Translations under genes and position numbers: made by a program | Notes under the pieces: generated by a model | Told to the model about the DNA's origin: nothing | What the model saw: the letters and a program-made list of their open reading frames with translations, nothing else | The model's database searches: none | NCBI GenBank assembly: GCA_018873225.1 | Contig: JAEILZ010000002.1 | Location: forward strand, 5,518,001 to 5,582,000 | Direction: 5' to 3' | Source: [Phialemoniopsis] sp. UDSM-2020 | Lineage: Eukaryota; Ascomycota; Sordariomycetes; Thyridiales; Thyridiaceae | DNA: 64,000 bases | Shown: one piece after another, positions 10,238-22,595 of the stretch | Layout of the letters: every line of letters begins with the position of its first letter | Position numbering within the stretch: position 1 is the first letter of the stretch

Positions 10238-12875
10238 ATGACGAGCGTCCTGAGCAAGCGCGGCCAGGCGCGCAACGAAAAGGTCCTGCAGGACCTCGTC
10301 CACAGCGTCCCCGGGAACAGCACCTGCGCTGACTGCAGCGCGCACAATCCTTGTATGTTCATGGCAGACAGTGCCCATACGGTTGAAGCTATTCTGAACA
10401 GTTACTGACGCGCGACTTGTGATGGTTTAGCCTGGGCATCATGGAGTGTAAGCTTCGATACACCGTCTCCTTTTCCCTCCTGCCACTCCGCTTTACACGA
10501 AACCGACCGCGATGATGAACCGGCCTTATAAGATTCGGGGTTATCCCACTGCCTATCTAATTGCTTTGCTTTTGGGTTGAGGGAGGGAATGTGTGCTGAC
10601 TTGAACCTCTGCGATTCTAGCTCGGCATCTTCCTCTGCATGCGCTGCGCTGCTGTACACCGCAAGCTAGGCACGCACATCTCCAAGGTCAAGTCATTGAG
10701 CATGGACAGCTGGTCGAATGAGCAGGTCGAGGTACGAGCTACAATTCAAGCCCATTGCCCAGGTCGCGTACGGTTTTACTAATATGGGAATCCGCCCTCC
10801 GTTTTCAGAACATGAAGAAGGTCGGCAATATCAAGTCCAACAAGGTCTACAACCCGCAGAACAAGCGGCCCCCGGTCCCCATCGATGCAGACGAGGCCGA
10901 CTCGGCCATGGAGCGCTTCATCAGGGCGAAATACATGAACACGGGCCACGGCCTCGACTCGACCACGAGCAACAACTTTGGTGGCGGCGCTGGAGCGGGC
11001 GCACGACACCACTCCTCCGCTCGCCGCTCCTCCGACTCGGACGACGTCCCTCCTCCCCTACCGCCCAAGACGGGCAAGTTCTCCCTACGCTCCGCCTCCT
11101 CCATCTTCCCCCTCTCTTCCAAGGCCCGCAAGGAGCGCTCCCTACCGCCGAGCCCACGGTCCCCGCGTAGCGCGGGCGGCGCCAACAAGCCTTCCCGCGT
11201 CTTCGGAGCCAGTGTACAATACGACCCCTCGAGCGCGGGAAGCAACGACGCCGGCGACATCGAGACTAAGCTGGCGCGCCTGCGCGATATGGGCTTCGCC
11301 GACGACCAGCGCAACACCATCGTGCTCAAGGGTCTTAACGGCAGCCTTGAGCGGACGGTCGAGGCCCTCGTGCGCCTGGGCGAAGGAGGCGGGAGGTCCC
11401 CCGGTGCAGGTGGGCTTCCGCCGCCGCCGCCGCCGCTGCAAAATAGGTCCCTGTCGCGCGTGGCCTCGAGCTCGGCGCTCAGCGTGCCGCAGCAGCACCA
11501 GGGAGGTGGGAGCAGCACACGGCCCTCGACGCCCGGCTCCGCGTCAACAAACCCCTTTGACATGCTGGATCTACACCCGCCGGCCCAACCGCAGAGCTCG
11601 CAGTCGACTGGCACGCTGCCGAGCCGCAACCCGTACGGCGGCGGCCCCGTCGTATCGAATAACCCGTTTGGCATGCCTGTCTCGACACCAGCCAGTGCTG
11701 TGGAGGCGGCGTTTTCGGACGCGTTTCAGAACATGTCAATACACCAGCAGCAGCCGCAGGCGCTATTCCCGCACCATACAGGCGGTGTGACGACGTCTCA
11801 GGGACATCAGTACCAGCAACAGCAGGCGGCGCCTCCTATGCCGGCCATGCCACAGGGCTATGTGGGGATGGGTGCATTTGGAGGCATGCAACAGCAGCAG
11901 CCGCAACAGGCGCCGCAGCAGGTACCCATGCAGACGGGGTACAATCCCTTCTTTACGCAGCAACCCCAACAACAGGCACAGGCACCGATGCAGCAGCAAC
12001 CGATGCAACAACAGCAGCCGCCGCTATCGGTCAACACTGCGACAGCGACGTACGGGCCCGGAGCTGCTGGTGGGAGCGGCGCGTGGGCGAATAATCCCTT
12101 TGCGGCCAAGTCGCCGACAAGGATACAGTCGCCGCTAGGCCAGATCCCGGAGCAGGTGCAGCAGAATTTCTTCAGCAGCGGGACGGCAGGCCAGAACCAG
12201 GGGTGGAATCAGGCGATGGCGACGGGACAGCAGCAACAGCAGCAGCAGCAAACGCCGCAGGGCTGGAGTCCGGCTGGACAGCAGGCTTTCGGTGGGCAGG
12301 GTCAGCAGGGCTTGGCACAGATGTACGGAACACAGCAGACACAGGGTTACGGTAATGCTCAGCAACAACAGCAGCAGCCGCTTAGCTCGCCGACGAACCC
12401 GTTCTTCACGCCGCCTCCGCAGCCACAGCAGCCGCAGCGCCCAATGCCGGACAAGGCGTCTATCATGGCTCTTTACGGCATGTCCCAGCCACAACAAGCA
12501 CAGGCACAACCACAACAGCAGCAGCAGCAAATGTACCGGCCGCAACAACAGCAGACGTTACCTGCACAGCAGATGGACCCGTCGTCCGCGGCGGCGGCGG
12601 CAATATTCGGTGTCCAGCAGCCGGCGCGCAGCGTGTCGAGCCCGCTTCCCGGAGGCGTGATGCCGGCAGCCGGCGGCGCGGCGAACAACAACCCGTTCTT
12701 GAACATGGGCGGCGCGGGAGGAGGCATGACGCAGAGCCCCGCGGCGGTCAACACGGCGGATCCGTTTGCCATGTCGGGCCACAGGAGTCGGGACAGCGTC
12801 ATGGCGAGCGGGCTCGAGTGGAGCAACGGGCGGCATAGCCCTGATGCTTTTGCTAGCTTGAGCGCGAGGCATTGA
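10238..12875 (+). CDS. ArfGAP with UBA domain and Gln-rich C-terminus
   Basis: Four exons (10238-10352, 10431-10447, 10621-10731, 10809-12875) give 769 residues. The second exon is only 17 nt. Splicing restores the ArfGAP zinc finger CADC-x16-CMRC (Cx2Cx16Cx2C) and the downstream [17 protein letters not shown] containing the catalytic arginine. A UBA-like helical bundle ([14 protein letters not shown]...[13 protein letters not shown]) lies near residues 228-272. The rest is low complexity, rich in Gln, Pro and Gly, with repeated NPF motifs ([27 protein letters not shown]) that could bind EH-domain endocytic proteins. The layout resembles yeast Gts1. The expected role is stimulating GTP hydrolysis by Arf at Golgi or endocytic membranes. 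Confidence 0.9.
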
Positions 12876-14152
12876 GTGGGCTGTGTTGAGGGACGTTAGG
12901 GGGTGAGTGTGGTGAGAGGGAGGATTGCGATCCGGAGAGATCGTGAGGCAGCGCCATGGAGAGGTTCACGGTGGCCTGTACACGACACGTCTGAAAACAC
13001 TCGACGGGGCCGGATCCACATATGCTGTCCTCTCAAGCTCTTCACTGCCTGGGAATAATATGTCCTGAGGGGATGTGTATATTACTCTTTGTGTGTTGTG
13101 TTGTTGGGAGCTACCACTTTACGATGTACAAAGTTCTCTTGACAGAAGAAAAAATGAACCGCTGGGGCCAGGTCTTGTCTGGCTGGCTAGTGGTTGGTGT
13201 CTAATGATAATGGCGCTTTTGGCAAGGACAGCTAATATTCCATGATAACCTCGTGATACCAGTCATCTCTACGATACTTGAGCAGTAGGATGGATAGATC
13301 GAATATGTAAAGAAGCGTCGGTTCGAAGCTAATGATGCCGTCTTCGCCAGATAGGGAGGTCTAGGCGTGTCCAGAAACGGTTACCCGCTCCAACCAGAGA
13401 CATCAGAAACACCCCCGCGATGGCCGAAGACCCCGCTTCCTGGTTTTCTTGGAACGTGCTGTTATTTCAGGGTCTTTTGCTCTACGTGCATCCGGTCAGC
13501 ACACCGGGCGTCGTCCCCGGTCGGCAAGGCGGGCAGCTCTTCCACTCCGTGGGGTTGTTTGGGATCGTCCATTGGGGGAGAGCGCGCGTCTGGGGCTGGC
13601 TAAACTTCGGAAGAGCTTCGCAGCTAGGCGGTTTAGCGGCATGTCTTGGAGCTCTTAGCTCCTCGACACCCTTCCCCCGCGCGGTGTGCCATGCCATGTG
13701 CGGTGAAGGGGAGACGCCCGGGTGATCATCGGGCAAATCGAGCGCAACGAAGGAATTGGAGTGACCCCCTCGAGCTTGTGTGAAGGTTTGCAGGTTTCTG
13801 TTGGCTCGGAATGTTTTCCCATCCTGCGTTGGGCTCTCGCCGATAGCCGGAGATGTTCCGTGTGCTAGGACGCGGCTCATGCGGGTCGGAGGTGCTGGCG
13901 ACGCCAACCTGCAGAGCAAACGTGATTGAGGAGGACCCTGGATGGCTGGCTTGGTAGGTAGGCAAGGCGGGATATATCTGTCGACTTATGCCGTGCTTGA
14001 GATGTAGGGGCGTTTCTCTTTTTCTTTTGCTATCTATCTCTCTCTCCATTTCCTCCCTTCGTCAAACTCTCGGCCTGACCTACAAGCGTAGTTCTAGGCC
14101 ATATCCTATTGAAACCCAGGATTGAACGAAGAAGTTGACGGAGTATCTCAAG
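12876..14152. other. Intergenic, no gene seen
   Basis: The interval holds only short overlapping ORFs without family features. It is the 3' flank of the ArfGAP gene and the promoter of the GH3 gene, with a TCTATCTATCTCTCTCTC tract about 110 bp before the GH3 start. Confidence 0.6.
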
Positions 14153-16739
14153 ATGGCGGACATCAACGTCGAAGAGGTGCTGAGCAAGCTCACCGTCGCC
14201 GAGAAGGTCGACCTGCTCGCCGGTATGTGCTCTCAATCACCCTTATCGACGTCCCTTCTCATACCTTCCCTTCCTCCACCTGCTTCCAAACTGACACCCA
14301 CTAGGTATCGACTTCTGGCACACCAAGCCCTTGCCCGAGCACGGCGTCCCCTCCCTCCGCCTCTCGGACGGGCCCAACGGCGTCCGCGGCACAAAGTTCT
14401 TCAACGGCACCAAGGCCGCCTGCTTCCCCTGCGGCACCGGCCTCGGCGCCACCTTCAACACGGACCTACTCCGCGAGGCCGGCGCCAAGATGGGCGACGA
14501 GGCCAAGCTCAAGGGCGCGCACTGCATCCTCGGCCCGACGATCAACATGCAGCGCTCGCCCCTCGGCGGCCGCGGCTTCGAGTCGCTGAGCGAGGACCCC
14601 GTGCTGGCCGGTCTCGGCGCCGCGGCCCTCGTCGAGGGCATACAGAGCACGGGCGTGCAGGCTACGCTCAAGCACTTTGTCTGCAACGACCAGGAGCACA
14701 AGCGCAACGCGGTGCAGAGCATCCTCACCGAGCGCGCGCTGCGCGAGATTTACGCCCTGCCGTTCCAGATCGCTGTTAAGAAGGGCAAGCCTGGGGCCAT
14801 AATGACGGCGTACAACGGTGTCAACGGGACGTACTGCAGCGAGAGCAAGGAGTTGCTCGAGGAGATGCTGCGCAGGGAGTGGGGATGGGATGGCTTGGTC
14901 ATGAGCGACTGGTATGGCGTGTACAGCACGACCGAGGCGGCGCTTGCGGGTCTGGACCTGGAGATGCCCGGCCCCACGCGGTTCCGGGGCGAGCTGCTCA
15001 AGTTTAATGTCTCGACGGATAAGGTGCGGGAGCACGTCCTGGACGAGAGGGCGCGCGCGATGTTGGAGTTTGTCAAGAGGTGCGCTGCGTCCGGGGTGAA
15101 GGAGGGGCAGGAGGAGAAGACGGGCGACACGCCCGAGACGGCGGAGCTGCTGAGACGCGTCGGCGGCGAGTCGCTCGTGCTCCTGCGGAATGAGAACGAG
15201 GTCCTGCCGCTCAAGAAGGACAAGAAGACGGTCGTCATCGGGCCCAACGCCAAGATCGCGACGTACCACGGCGGCGGGTCGGCCTCGCTCGCGGCGTACT
15301 ACGCCGTGACGCCGTTTGACGGCATCGCGGCCAAGCTCCCCACGGAGCCAGAGTACACCGTCGGGTCGTACTCGCACAAGCTTCTGCCTCTGCTGGGCTA
15401 CGCAGTGCAGACCGACGACGGGGCGAAGGGCATGCGCATGCGCGTGTACAACGAAGGGCCCGAGGACAAGGACCGACAGTGCACGGACGACCTCGTGCTC
15501 GACAAGACGGACTTGCTGCTCGTCGATTACTACAACCCCAAGCTCAAGTCAGCGACGTGGTACGCCGACTTTGAAGGGTCCTTCGTCGCCGACGAGGACT
15601 GCGAGTGGGAGCTCGGCCTCATCGTGTGCGGAACAGCCAAGCTGTTCGTCAACGGCGACCTGGTCATCGACAACGCGACCGAGCAGCGCGCGGGCGACGC
15701 CTTCTTTGGGTCGGCCACGGTCGAGGAGAAAGGCCGCCTGCAGGTCAAGAAGGGCGAGCGGTACAACTTTAAAGTTGAGTTCGGCTCGGCCGCGACGTCC
15801 AAGCTGCAGGGCCAGAGCGTGCTCTTCGGCGGCGGCGCGCTGCGCATCGGCGGCTGCAAGGTCATCGACCCGGCGGCCGAGATCAGGCGCGCGGCGGAGC
15901 TGGCCCGGACGGCGGACCAGGTCGTCGTGTGCGCGGGGCTCAACGCCGACTGGGAGACGGAGGGCGCGGACCGCGCGGGCATGGACCTGCCCCCTCCCAT
16001 GGACGACCTCATCGCCGCCGTGGCCGAGGCCAATCCGCAGACGGTCGTTGTCGTGCAGTCCGGCACGCCCGTGCACATGCCCTGGGCGGACAAGGTCGCC
16101 GGGATCGTGCAGGCGTGGTACGGCGGCAACGAGACGGGCAATGCGATCGCCGATGTGCTCTTTGGGGATGTCAACCCTTCGGGTAAGTTGCCGCTGAGTT
16201 TCCCGCGGCGTCTGAGTGATAACCCCGCGTTCCTGAATTACCGGGCCGAGGGCGGGCGGACGCTGTACGGCGAGGACATCTACGTTGGGTACCGATACTA
16301 CGAGTTTGCGCAGCGGGACGTGCTGTTCCCGTTCGGGCACGGGCTGAGCTACACTACGTTTTCATTTTCGGGGCTCACAGTGGAAGAAAAGGACGGGCTG
16401 GTCAAGGTGGAGGTGGATGTCAAGAACACGGGCAACGCGAAGGGCGCCGAGGTGGTGCAGGTGTACGTGGCGCCCAAGCAAGCCGCAAAGGTCAACAGGC
16501 CGGTCAAGGAGCTGCGCGGGTTCGCCAAGGTGGACCTGGCGCCGGGGGAGAGCAAGAAGGTCACGGTTGAGGTCGAGACCAAGTACGCGGCGGCGTACTG
16601 GGACGAGGAGAGGAGCAAGTTCTGCGTCGAGAAGGGCGAGTACGAGGTCGTTGTTGCGGACAGCAGCGAGGTGCGCGAGGGCAAAGCGCTCAGGGGCACA
16701 TTCAAGGTGAGCGAGACGTTTTGGTGGAAGGGGCTGTAG
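14153..16739 (+). CDS. GH3 beta-glucosidase with PA14 insert, no signal peptide
   Basis: Exons 14153-14222 and 14305-16739 (82-nt intron) encode 834 residues. The N-terminal GH3 barrel has LRLSDGPNGVRG, GRGFESLSEDP, KHFVCNDQEH and the nucleophile motif GLVMSDWYG, with Asp225 as the expected catalytic base-forming nucleophile. A PA14-type domain lies around residues 400-540 between the two GH3 domains (SATWYADFEGSFVADED...). The protein ends in a fibronectin III-like domain (VKVEVDVKNTGNAKGAEVVQVYV). The start MADINVEEVLSKLT has no secretion signal, as in intracellular fungal beta-glucosidases of the BGL I/K type. It would hydrolyse terminal beta-glucosides such as cellobiose or plant glycosides. 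Confidence 0.93.
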
Positions 16740-19700
16740 TTCGGGGAGAGCAGACATATAATTACAGCAGTGTTTGATTGATTAATTCCAATGGAACTTT
16801 GGATTGTCAGGCGAGTTCCAACGTCTCACAATGTCACCTCATCTCCTCAACTGCATGTGATCTTCGTGCCAAACATTGGTGCAAATCGAGGCCATCTCTG
16901 CTCTTATCGATAAGCACAGATCCCTGGCAAATTGGTTCCACTTGAGCTTGGGGACCCACTTCAGCGTCAGTATTTCTTCCAGCTCCCAAAATATTTTTTT
17001 CTTCCTCTTCCAAACCACAACAACAAAAACTTCGAACTCCTCCCACAGCCAGCGATCGCCATCACGATGCGCGCCACCTTGCATTCATTGCTCTGATGAA
17101 TGGTGTAGCTCGTGAGGGCTCGACTGGCTGCTCTTCAAAATGTAAGTTGCAACAATCATTTCTTTGTCTCGCTGCTCTCTTGCCTTCCTACATGATTCAA
17201 TTTCCCACACTATTCGCAGTTTCCACGCAAGCCGTCACTCGAGCCTTTGAGGCGTGCAATGAGCGTTGAATACCTTCCTTGGATGTATGATTTTAGGATT
17301 TAAACACAGTTCCTGCTAAAGACGCGATGTTTGGAGTTCTGATCAAGTGCTAACTTTGCATTCCCAAAGACAAGACAAGACGATTTGACCACCCTCACCC
17401 GCGAGAGCTCTCCACGCGAAACGCCACGACGCGAGGCTAGAACATGCCGAGATACTGTGGATGGAGAGTGCCGTTACGTAATGTTGCTGAGCTATCCTGT
17501 TCGGTGACGGCGCGATCACGAAGAACTTGGCGTAGAATGACTGCTTGCCTGTGAATGCTGCTACTCCATTGCCATCGTTTCTACCGATCCGTGATCACCT
17601 TGGCAACTTAGTTGAAACATCGCCTGCCTCTTGATCAATGGCTCTATTCGTCGTCTTTTTGATACTTTGATGATTGCAACCTGTCTGCCCAACATTTGGT
17701 ACACGTGCATCAGGTGAACCCACCGTCTGTATGTGTGTATACGCGTGCGCCTTGGAGCGGGAAGGCGATTGCCCGGAGTGACAATAGGTGACATTTCAGC
17801 CATGTTCATCACAGAGCGATGGTGGACAGAGCGATGGTGGTATCCTGACTACAAAGGTTGCAGGCTGAATTTCGACGCCTCTGTCAGGTATCGACTGCTA
17901 GATGGAGGGTTATCCCACTACCCAAACCCATCTAGGTCAGTACCTCGCAGAGACGTCTTATTTGCCCTTACCACCTCTGTACTGCTCGGTGTCGTTCCAA
18001 GATTTCCCACAGTAGTACAGCCTAGGCACGGATGCTTAACACACGTTCACACTCCCCGTGCTTAGCCTTGGCAAGTGAAACAGACTCTCGTCCCGTCTGT
18101 CGGCGTGTAGATTTCAAGACGACTCCCGTGTAAGAAGCACCTGGACCACTGAGATCCTCTCACCCATCGTTTTAGACTTGTGAGTGGTGGCACATTAGTC
18201 TGGTGTGGACTAGCATTGTTTTATGTCTAGTGTTGCGGCTTGATATTGCATGGTCGTGTTCTGAAGGGGAACGTGCCGTCGATCATGCTGTTGCAACCCG
18301 TCCTGATGGAATATCCAGCAAGTTGCCAAATTGACGGAGAGGCATGCTGCCAGATATTGTGAACCACGTTCCCTGCCCTCGCAAATCAGCATTACAGTGT
18401 TCAGCGTCCAGACTCTCGGATGCAAAGCATTGTCTGAGTTGGGTGGTCAGTGTTGGGCTTATTTGTCCCTTTCAGAGGCAAGATCAATCTAGAGTTATGT
18501 TTCCCACCACCAGATCTGAGATGGTCCTGAGGGCTGCGAAGCCTTTATATACCTAAATCAGGTTCGATATTGCAACCAAGGAGCTGAGATGGTGTAGCGG
18601 GTGAGGTGAGGTGTCGCTTCACTTCGCAATGATCACTGTCTCACAACCCTTCAGAAACGGATATCCTGACCCCTGCCAAAGGTCCATGAGTTCGATCCGC
18701 CCCTGAGTCACCACAGGGGCAGAGCGAGCAGTGACGGTCCCGAATTGCGAGGTTATGGAGAAGGCAAAGAAATACCGCCCATACTCGAAAGGGTCGCGGG
18801 GTGCTGTAGCACACTGGGTTAATAGGCCAGTGGGCAGGACCTTTAATAAAGGGTATTCCTCCAAGAGAGGTTTCCTTTTTGTCTTTTTGTCTCCTTCTGG
18901 GACTCTTCCTTTTTCGCCTCCTGACCTATCAATATGATTTTATACTGCTATATTATAATGTAGTAGCCTTATGCTGGTTAAAGTTGGTACTACTAATCTT
19001 AAGAAACCTTTTTCTGACTTTCTAATTTGCTTCTGTGAATTGTGCTTACTGTGTAGCCTCCGTCTTGAACACAGAAGTATGCCATACTGGATGGCCCCCT
19101 TCGCTGTAATGAATTCTTATACTAGTCTCGAACATTGCTATGCAAGAGCGTCGAGTCATCTGCAACCCCCTCACTGTCACTGGACTTGCAGATTTCCGGG
19201 TAATCAGCTTGCAAGTTCACCACATTCTCACAGTATCCTGGTAGGAACAACCAAGTATTTATTCAAGACTTGAAGCGCAAGGGTTCGTGATGAGAACGGA
19301 TACACAGAGAGATCTGCTGAAAGTCATATCTCGTCCTATCTTGAAAGACATACAGTCGTGGTTCAATAACTCACGTCTCTGATGCTTCGCAGAATCTTCA
19401 TACAAAGATGATTCGATCAAGATCACTTGATCAAGGTCTCTACGCCTGTTTCCCTTGCTGGAGTCCAGACATTCCCGTAACGTCAGGTATTACTGCCTCA
19501 AGTTACCTCCGTTCCCAATGACTTCCTCCGTGCGCTGCTCCGAACAAATTAACCGCATGTAGATCTACCCACTCACCGGGACCTTAAGATCAGTCTTTGC
19601 GATGTGCTTATGAGTGTGGAGTTTGTCGTCACGAAGCAGTGGATAGGCATCATCGGGTCGTGAGAGGAAATGTTTGTAGCAAGCTGCAGCGGCTGGTGTT

Positions 19701-19929
19701 GTGTTGGTATCTCGCTTCTCGTAAGGTTAGGGAGGGGTAGGTGGATTGGGCAAGGGGTCAGGGCATTAAATGGAGTTACGCGCGCTCCCACCAGCAAGTA
19801 TTCGTTCAGCCAGTGAAACGAAACACTGTTAACGTTGATACCGACCTTTCACCCCTTCCCATTTTCACGCTCGTTCCATTTCCTTTCCCTTCTTCGAAGC
19901 AGCAATAAAGCACACTAGGTCAAGATAAC
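16740..19929. other. Gene-poor 3.2-kb region with decayed repeat sequence
   Basis: No gene is seen on either strand. The region includes the tRNA-like repeat at 18590-18870 and an AT-rich tail (about 18.9-19.05 kb, with TATATTATAATGTAG) that looks like mutated transposon sequence. A GGTTATCCCACTACCC motif near 17910 resembles the core of the MITE family but has no terminal repeats. Confidence 0.5.
18590..18870 (+). repeat. Possible tRNA-derived (SINE-like) repeat remnant
   Basis: TGGTGTAGCGG at 18590-18600 is a full match to the RNA polymerase III A-box consensus TRGYNNARNNG. GAGTTCGATCC at 18688-18698 is a near match to the B box with one base missing. A second A-box-like string, TAGCACACTGG, lies at 18807-18817, and the sequence then runs into AT-rich DNA. 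This fits the tRNA-related head of a fungal SINE, but the A-to-B spacing (about 98) is too long for a simple tRNA and no second copy is seen in the window. Confidence 0.3.
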
Positions 19930-21600
19930 ATGTGCGACCCACAGCCTAGGCCCCACGGTGTGGAGGAGATCCCTGGCCTCCGCGAGAACGTCGCAGCTCT
20001 CAAAGGCCAGCAATTGCAGAATCAAAGCCTAGACAACGAAAACACTCGTCTTTGCTTAATCCATGGAATTCGAAGCCATGATGGCTTTCTGGAGGACCTC
20101 CGCGGCCGAGTCGACCTAGACCCGGTCTACATCAGGTCACTCAACGCGCGGGCAATCATGAGTAACCGCGTCCCCGAAATGAACGCCGAGGACGAAATTC
20201 CGTACTGCTTCTGGGACCCGGACATCCCTAACGAGTCGACATTACGGTCCTTGATTTCTCTCTACCCGCAACTGAAGTATCATGTCGGACGAGTGTGTGC
20301 CATGACAGGCAACACTACCTTGTACCAAGAACTGGATCTGCTCCCCGACGTCGCCATCGCTGAAGAAGCGCGTGGCAGCAAAGCGTCGGGTGCAGAGGCC
20401 ATATTCAATGCCATAATGCAGCAGCCGGTCAAGTACGCCGTCATGGACGATTACCACCGCACGATTCGCACGTCGCCTATAGCAGGTGCCTGCCTCAATG
20501 GAGATACGTGTGTCAGGTCCACACTGCAAAAGAAACAGCGCCCAGAAGACTTTGCGAATTCCGCAAGCATCCGTCGCCTTGCTTTCGACATCACCGAAGA
20601 TCGCAATATTGCTCTCGATGGCACATACCCCGAGGAGTGGCCAATCGACTCGAAAGCAGTGACTCTGCTCTACAACCCACTCCCGCGCGACTTGCCGACC
20701 GTAGATAAAGACCTCCTCATTCTGATGGCGGCATGGTCCGGGGACATCGACCGCTACGTGCGCCTTCGACGGCCCGTTCCCATAGCTGGCGAGGATGCCT
20801 GTGTTATACGTGGCATCTATCACAGCACGCCCTTTGCCAAGTGGTGCTCTCTACAGCCAGACATGTCAAGGTTCATGGCCTCTGTGCATGCTCGCTTCAT
20901 CGCGGACAACAATCTTGGCTGGGCGTCCGGCGCTGTTCCGGCCGATCAGCTGCCCACCATCATATGGCATCCTCAACCGGCTTACAAGGGCACCTACCGC
21001 GAGCTCGCACGCAGGCAGCCATCTATGAAGCAAAATATCGCCGAGGCGTGCATCGTCGCCGACTACCGGGACGTCTATGACGAATTGGACCCGGCCCCGA
21101 CACCCAAACTGATCCATGCTGCTCAGAAACGTGCCGAAGACGGCATCAAGCATTATCTGGATCACCTTGCACAGAAACTTGGACCAATGGGAATTGAAGA
21201 ACACACTTACTGGGAGGGAGACGATGCGGAACTCTGGCCCTCAGACAAAACAGTCCTCTACAAGGATATGAATGGCTGGGGCCAATGCCGCACTCTGTAC
21301 AAGAATATTACGACTGGGCACATGGGGTACAACCACTATCTTGACCCGTGGGGCATTGCCTGGGGCTCAGGCGAGTCCCCGGCAGCCGGCGTCCTCTTGC
21401 ACATCTCGGCTGCGGGGCTGATCGAAGTACCGGAGCCCTACGAATCGCTTGACCTGCAAGAGGTGTATGATGATGGGCCTTATGTTAGCGCGGAGGATCG
21501 CAAGATGCTTGGGCTCAGCCCTAACCCGCGTCGGCCCCGGGGCGGGTACCGTGGCCGCGGAGGTGGGCCAAGCCGGGGTGGTCATGGACGGGGAGGATGA
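19930..21600 (+). CDS. Uncharacterised protein with RGG-box C-terminus
   Basis: This is a single uninterrupted ORF of 556 residues. I recognise no catalytic family. The N-terminus has a short coil-forming stretch (LRENVAALKGQQLQNQSLDNEN). The middle contains a pattern reminiscent of fungal ankyrin-like proteins (LLILMAAWSGDIDRYVRLRRPVP), not clear enough to call repeats. The last 30 residues are arginine-glycine rich (RGGYRGRGGGPSRGGHGRGG), an RGG box of the kind that binds RNA and is arginine-methylated. Codon use and the lack of stops over 1.67 kb support a real gene. It stands alone between two gene-poor regions, which suggests a lineage-specific gene. Confidence 0.75.
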   Translation: MCDPQPRPHGVEEIPGLRENVAALKGQQLQNQSLDNENTRLCLIHGIRSHDGFLEDLRGRVDLDPVYIRSLNARAIMSNRVPEMNAEDEIPYCFWDPDIPNESTLRSLISLYPQLKYHVGRVCAMTGNTTLYQELDLLPDVAIAEEARGSKASGAEAIFNAIMQQPVKYAVMDDYHRTIRTSPIAGACLNGDTCVRSTLQKKQRPEDFANSASIRRLAFDITEDRNIALDGTYPEEWPIDSKAVTLLYNPLPRDLPTVDKDLLILMAAWSGDIDRYVRLRRPVPIAGEDACVIRGIYHSTPFAKWCSLQPDMSRFMASVHARFIADNNLGWASGAVPADQLPTIIWHPQPAYKGTYRELARRQPSMKQNIAEACIVADYRDVYDELDPAPTPKLIHAAQKRAEDGIKHYLDHLAQKLGPMGIEEHTYWEGDDAELWPSDKTVLYKDMNGWGQCRTLYKNITTGHMGYNHYLDPWGIAWGSGESPAAGVLLHISAAGLIEVPEPYESLDLQEVYDDGPYVSAEDRKMLGLSPNPRRPRGGYRGRGGGPSRGGHGRGG

Positions 21601-22595
21601 GTGAGCGTCTACGTCTTAACTGGCATTCATTTAACTTGACCTAGTGTTCCTTCTTCCTTCTGCGACTGTAATGAACTGCTGCGCGACGTATGAACGATCA
21701 TCAAAGTTGTGGCCCCGCGCAGCATTGATTGCTTTGCCTGGCCAAACGATCAGCTTGCAGAAATGCTTAGGGTTGTACCTATGCTCTCAATCGTTCTAAT
21801 CTGATACGACATAGATCCTTTGAATGACAAAAGTCAAAGATAACGCACGCAAGCGTAGAAGTTTTGGAAGGGGAATGTGACTGACCAAGGACCAAGAATA
21901 CCGAGGCCGAATACATGGCAATGGGGCAGAATGAGCTTCCTCCATGAGTTCTTTGATGAAAGAGTCCATTGGCAGAGGCAGCATGTGAGACGAAAACAGC
22001 ATCCATCAGTCCAGGTTCGCGTGCCGGTGAGCCTCGTCACGAGCGCGCGCACGCGCTCAACTTGTCCAAAGACCACCTGAACTACGGCAAATGGCAGAAC
22101 GGTCCAGCTGAGAGCGGCTCTGGGCTAGTACGTCAATGGCGCTGGGCTTGCACGTTGCTTAGCCTGGAGTCCAGGCGCCGGCACCGACCGGCGCTAACTA
22201 GAGCGAGCGACATCCGCCGTCACTATTGACAATAGCGCCTCGTGGGTTTGAAGCTTGGTGGTTTGTTAGTCGAGTCTAGATTGGTATTGCAGGGGACTGT
22301 AACCCTCAACCACCAGCAACATGGAGTTTACACAGCGGCTAATGGTCTAGTCTCATCAAAGGAGTTACTTAGTCTCAGGAACGATGCGGGAGCGGCGCAG
22401 CGTTGCGAGTGCTAAAGAAGAGGCCTAGGAAATTCTTTGTAATGAAGTGAACGTTTTTGATAATATATATAGAGTACTCATTCCTGTACCCCATGATCCG
22501 AATATCTTGCCTTGCTTGCTGCTTTCACATCTTCAACCCCAACCCCAACTCCTACCAAGAATCAAGCATCTAAGGCAGTTGCCTCGAGTATTAAG
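21601..22595. other. Intergenic, no gene seen
   Basis: Nearly 1 kb lacks a supportable gene. Short ORFs near 21.8-22.2 kb overlap in several frames and have no recognisable features. A TATATATAG string about 125 bp before the next start may be part of that gene's promoter. Confidence 0.55.

Noticed and set aside
10448..10620. GGTTATCCCACTGCC string in an ArfGAP intron as another MITE copy
   Set aside because: Only the core resembles the family; no inverted ends or flanking duplication. At most a decayed fragment.
17905..17935. GGTTATCCCACTACCC as another MITE copy
   Set aside because: Core similarity only; terminal repeats absent.
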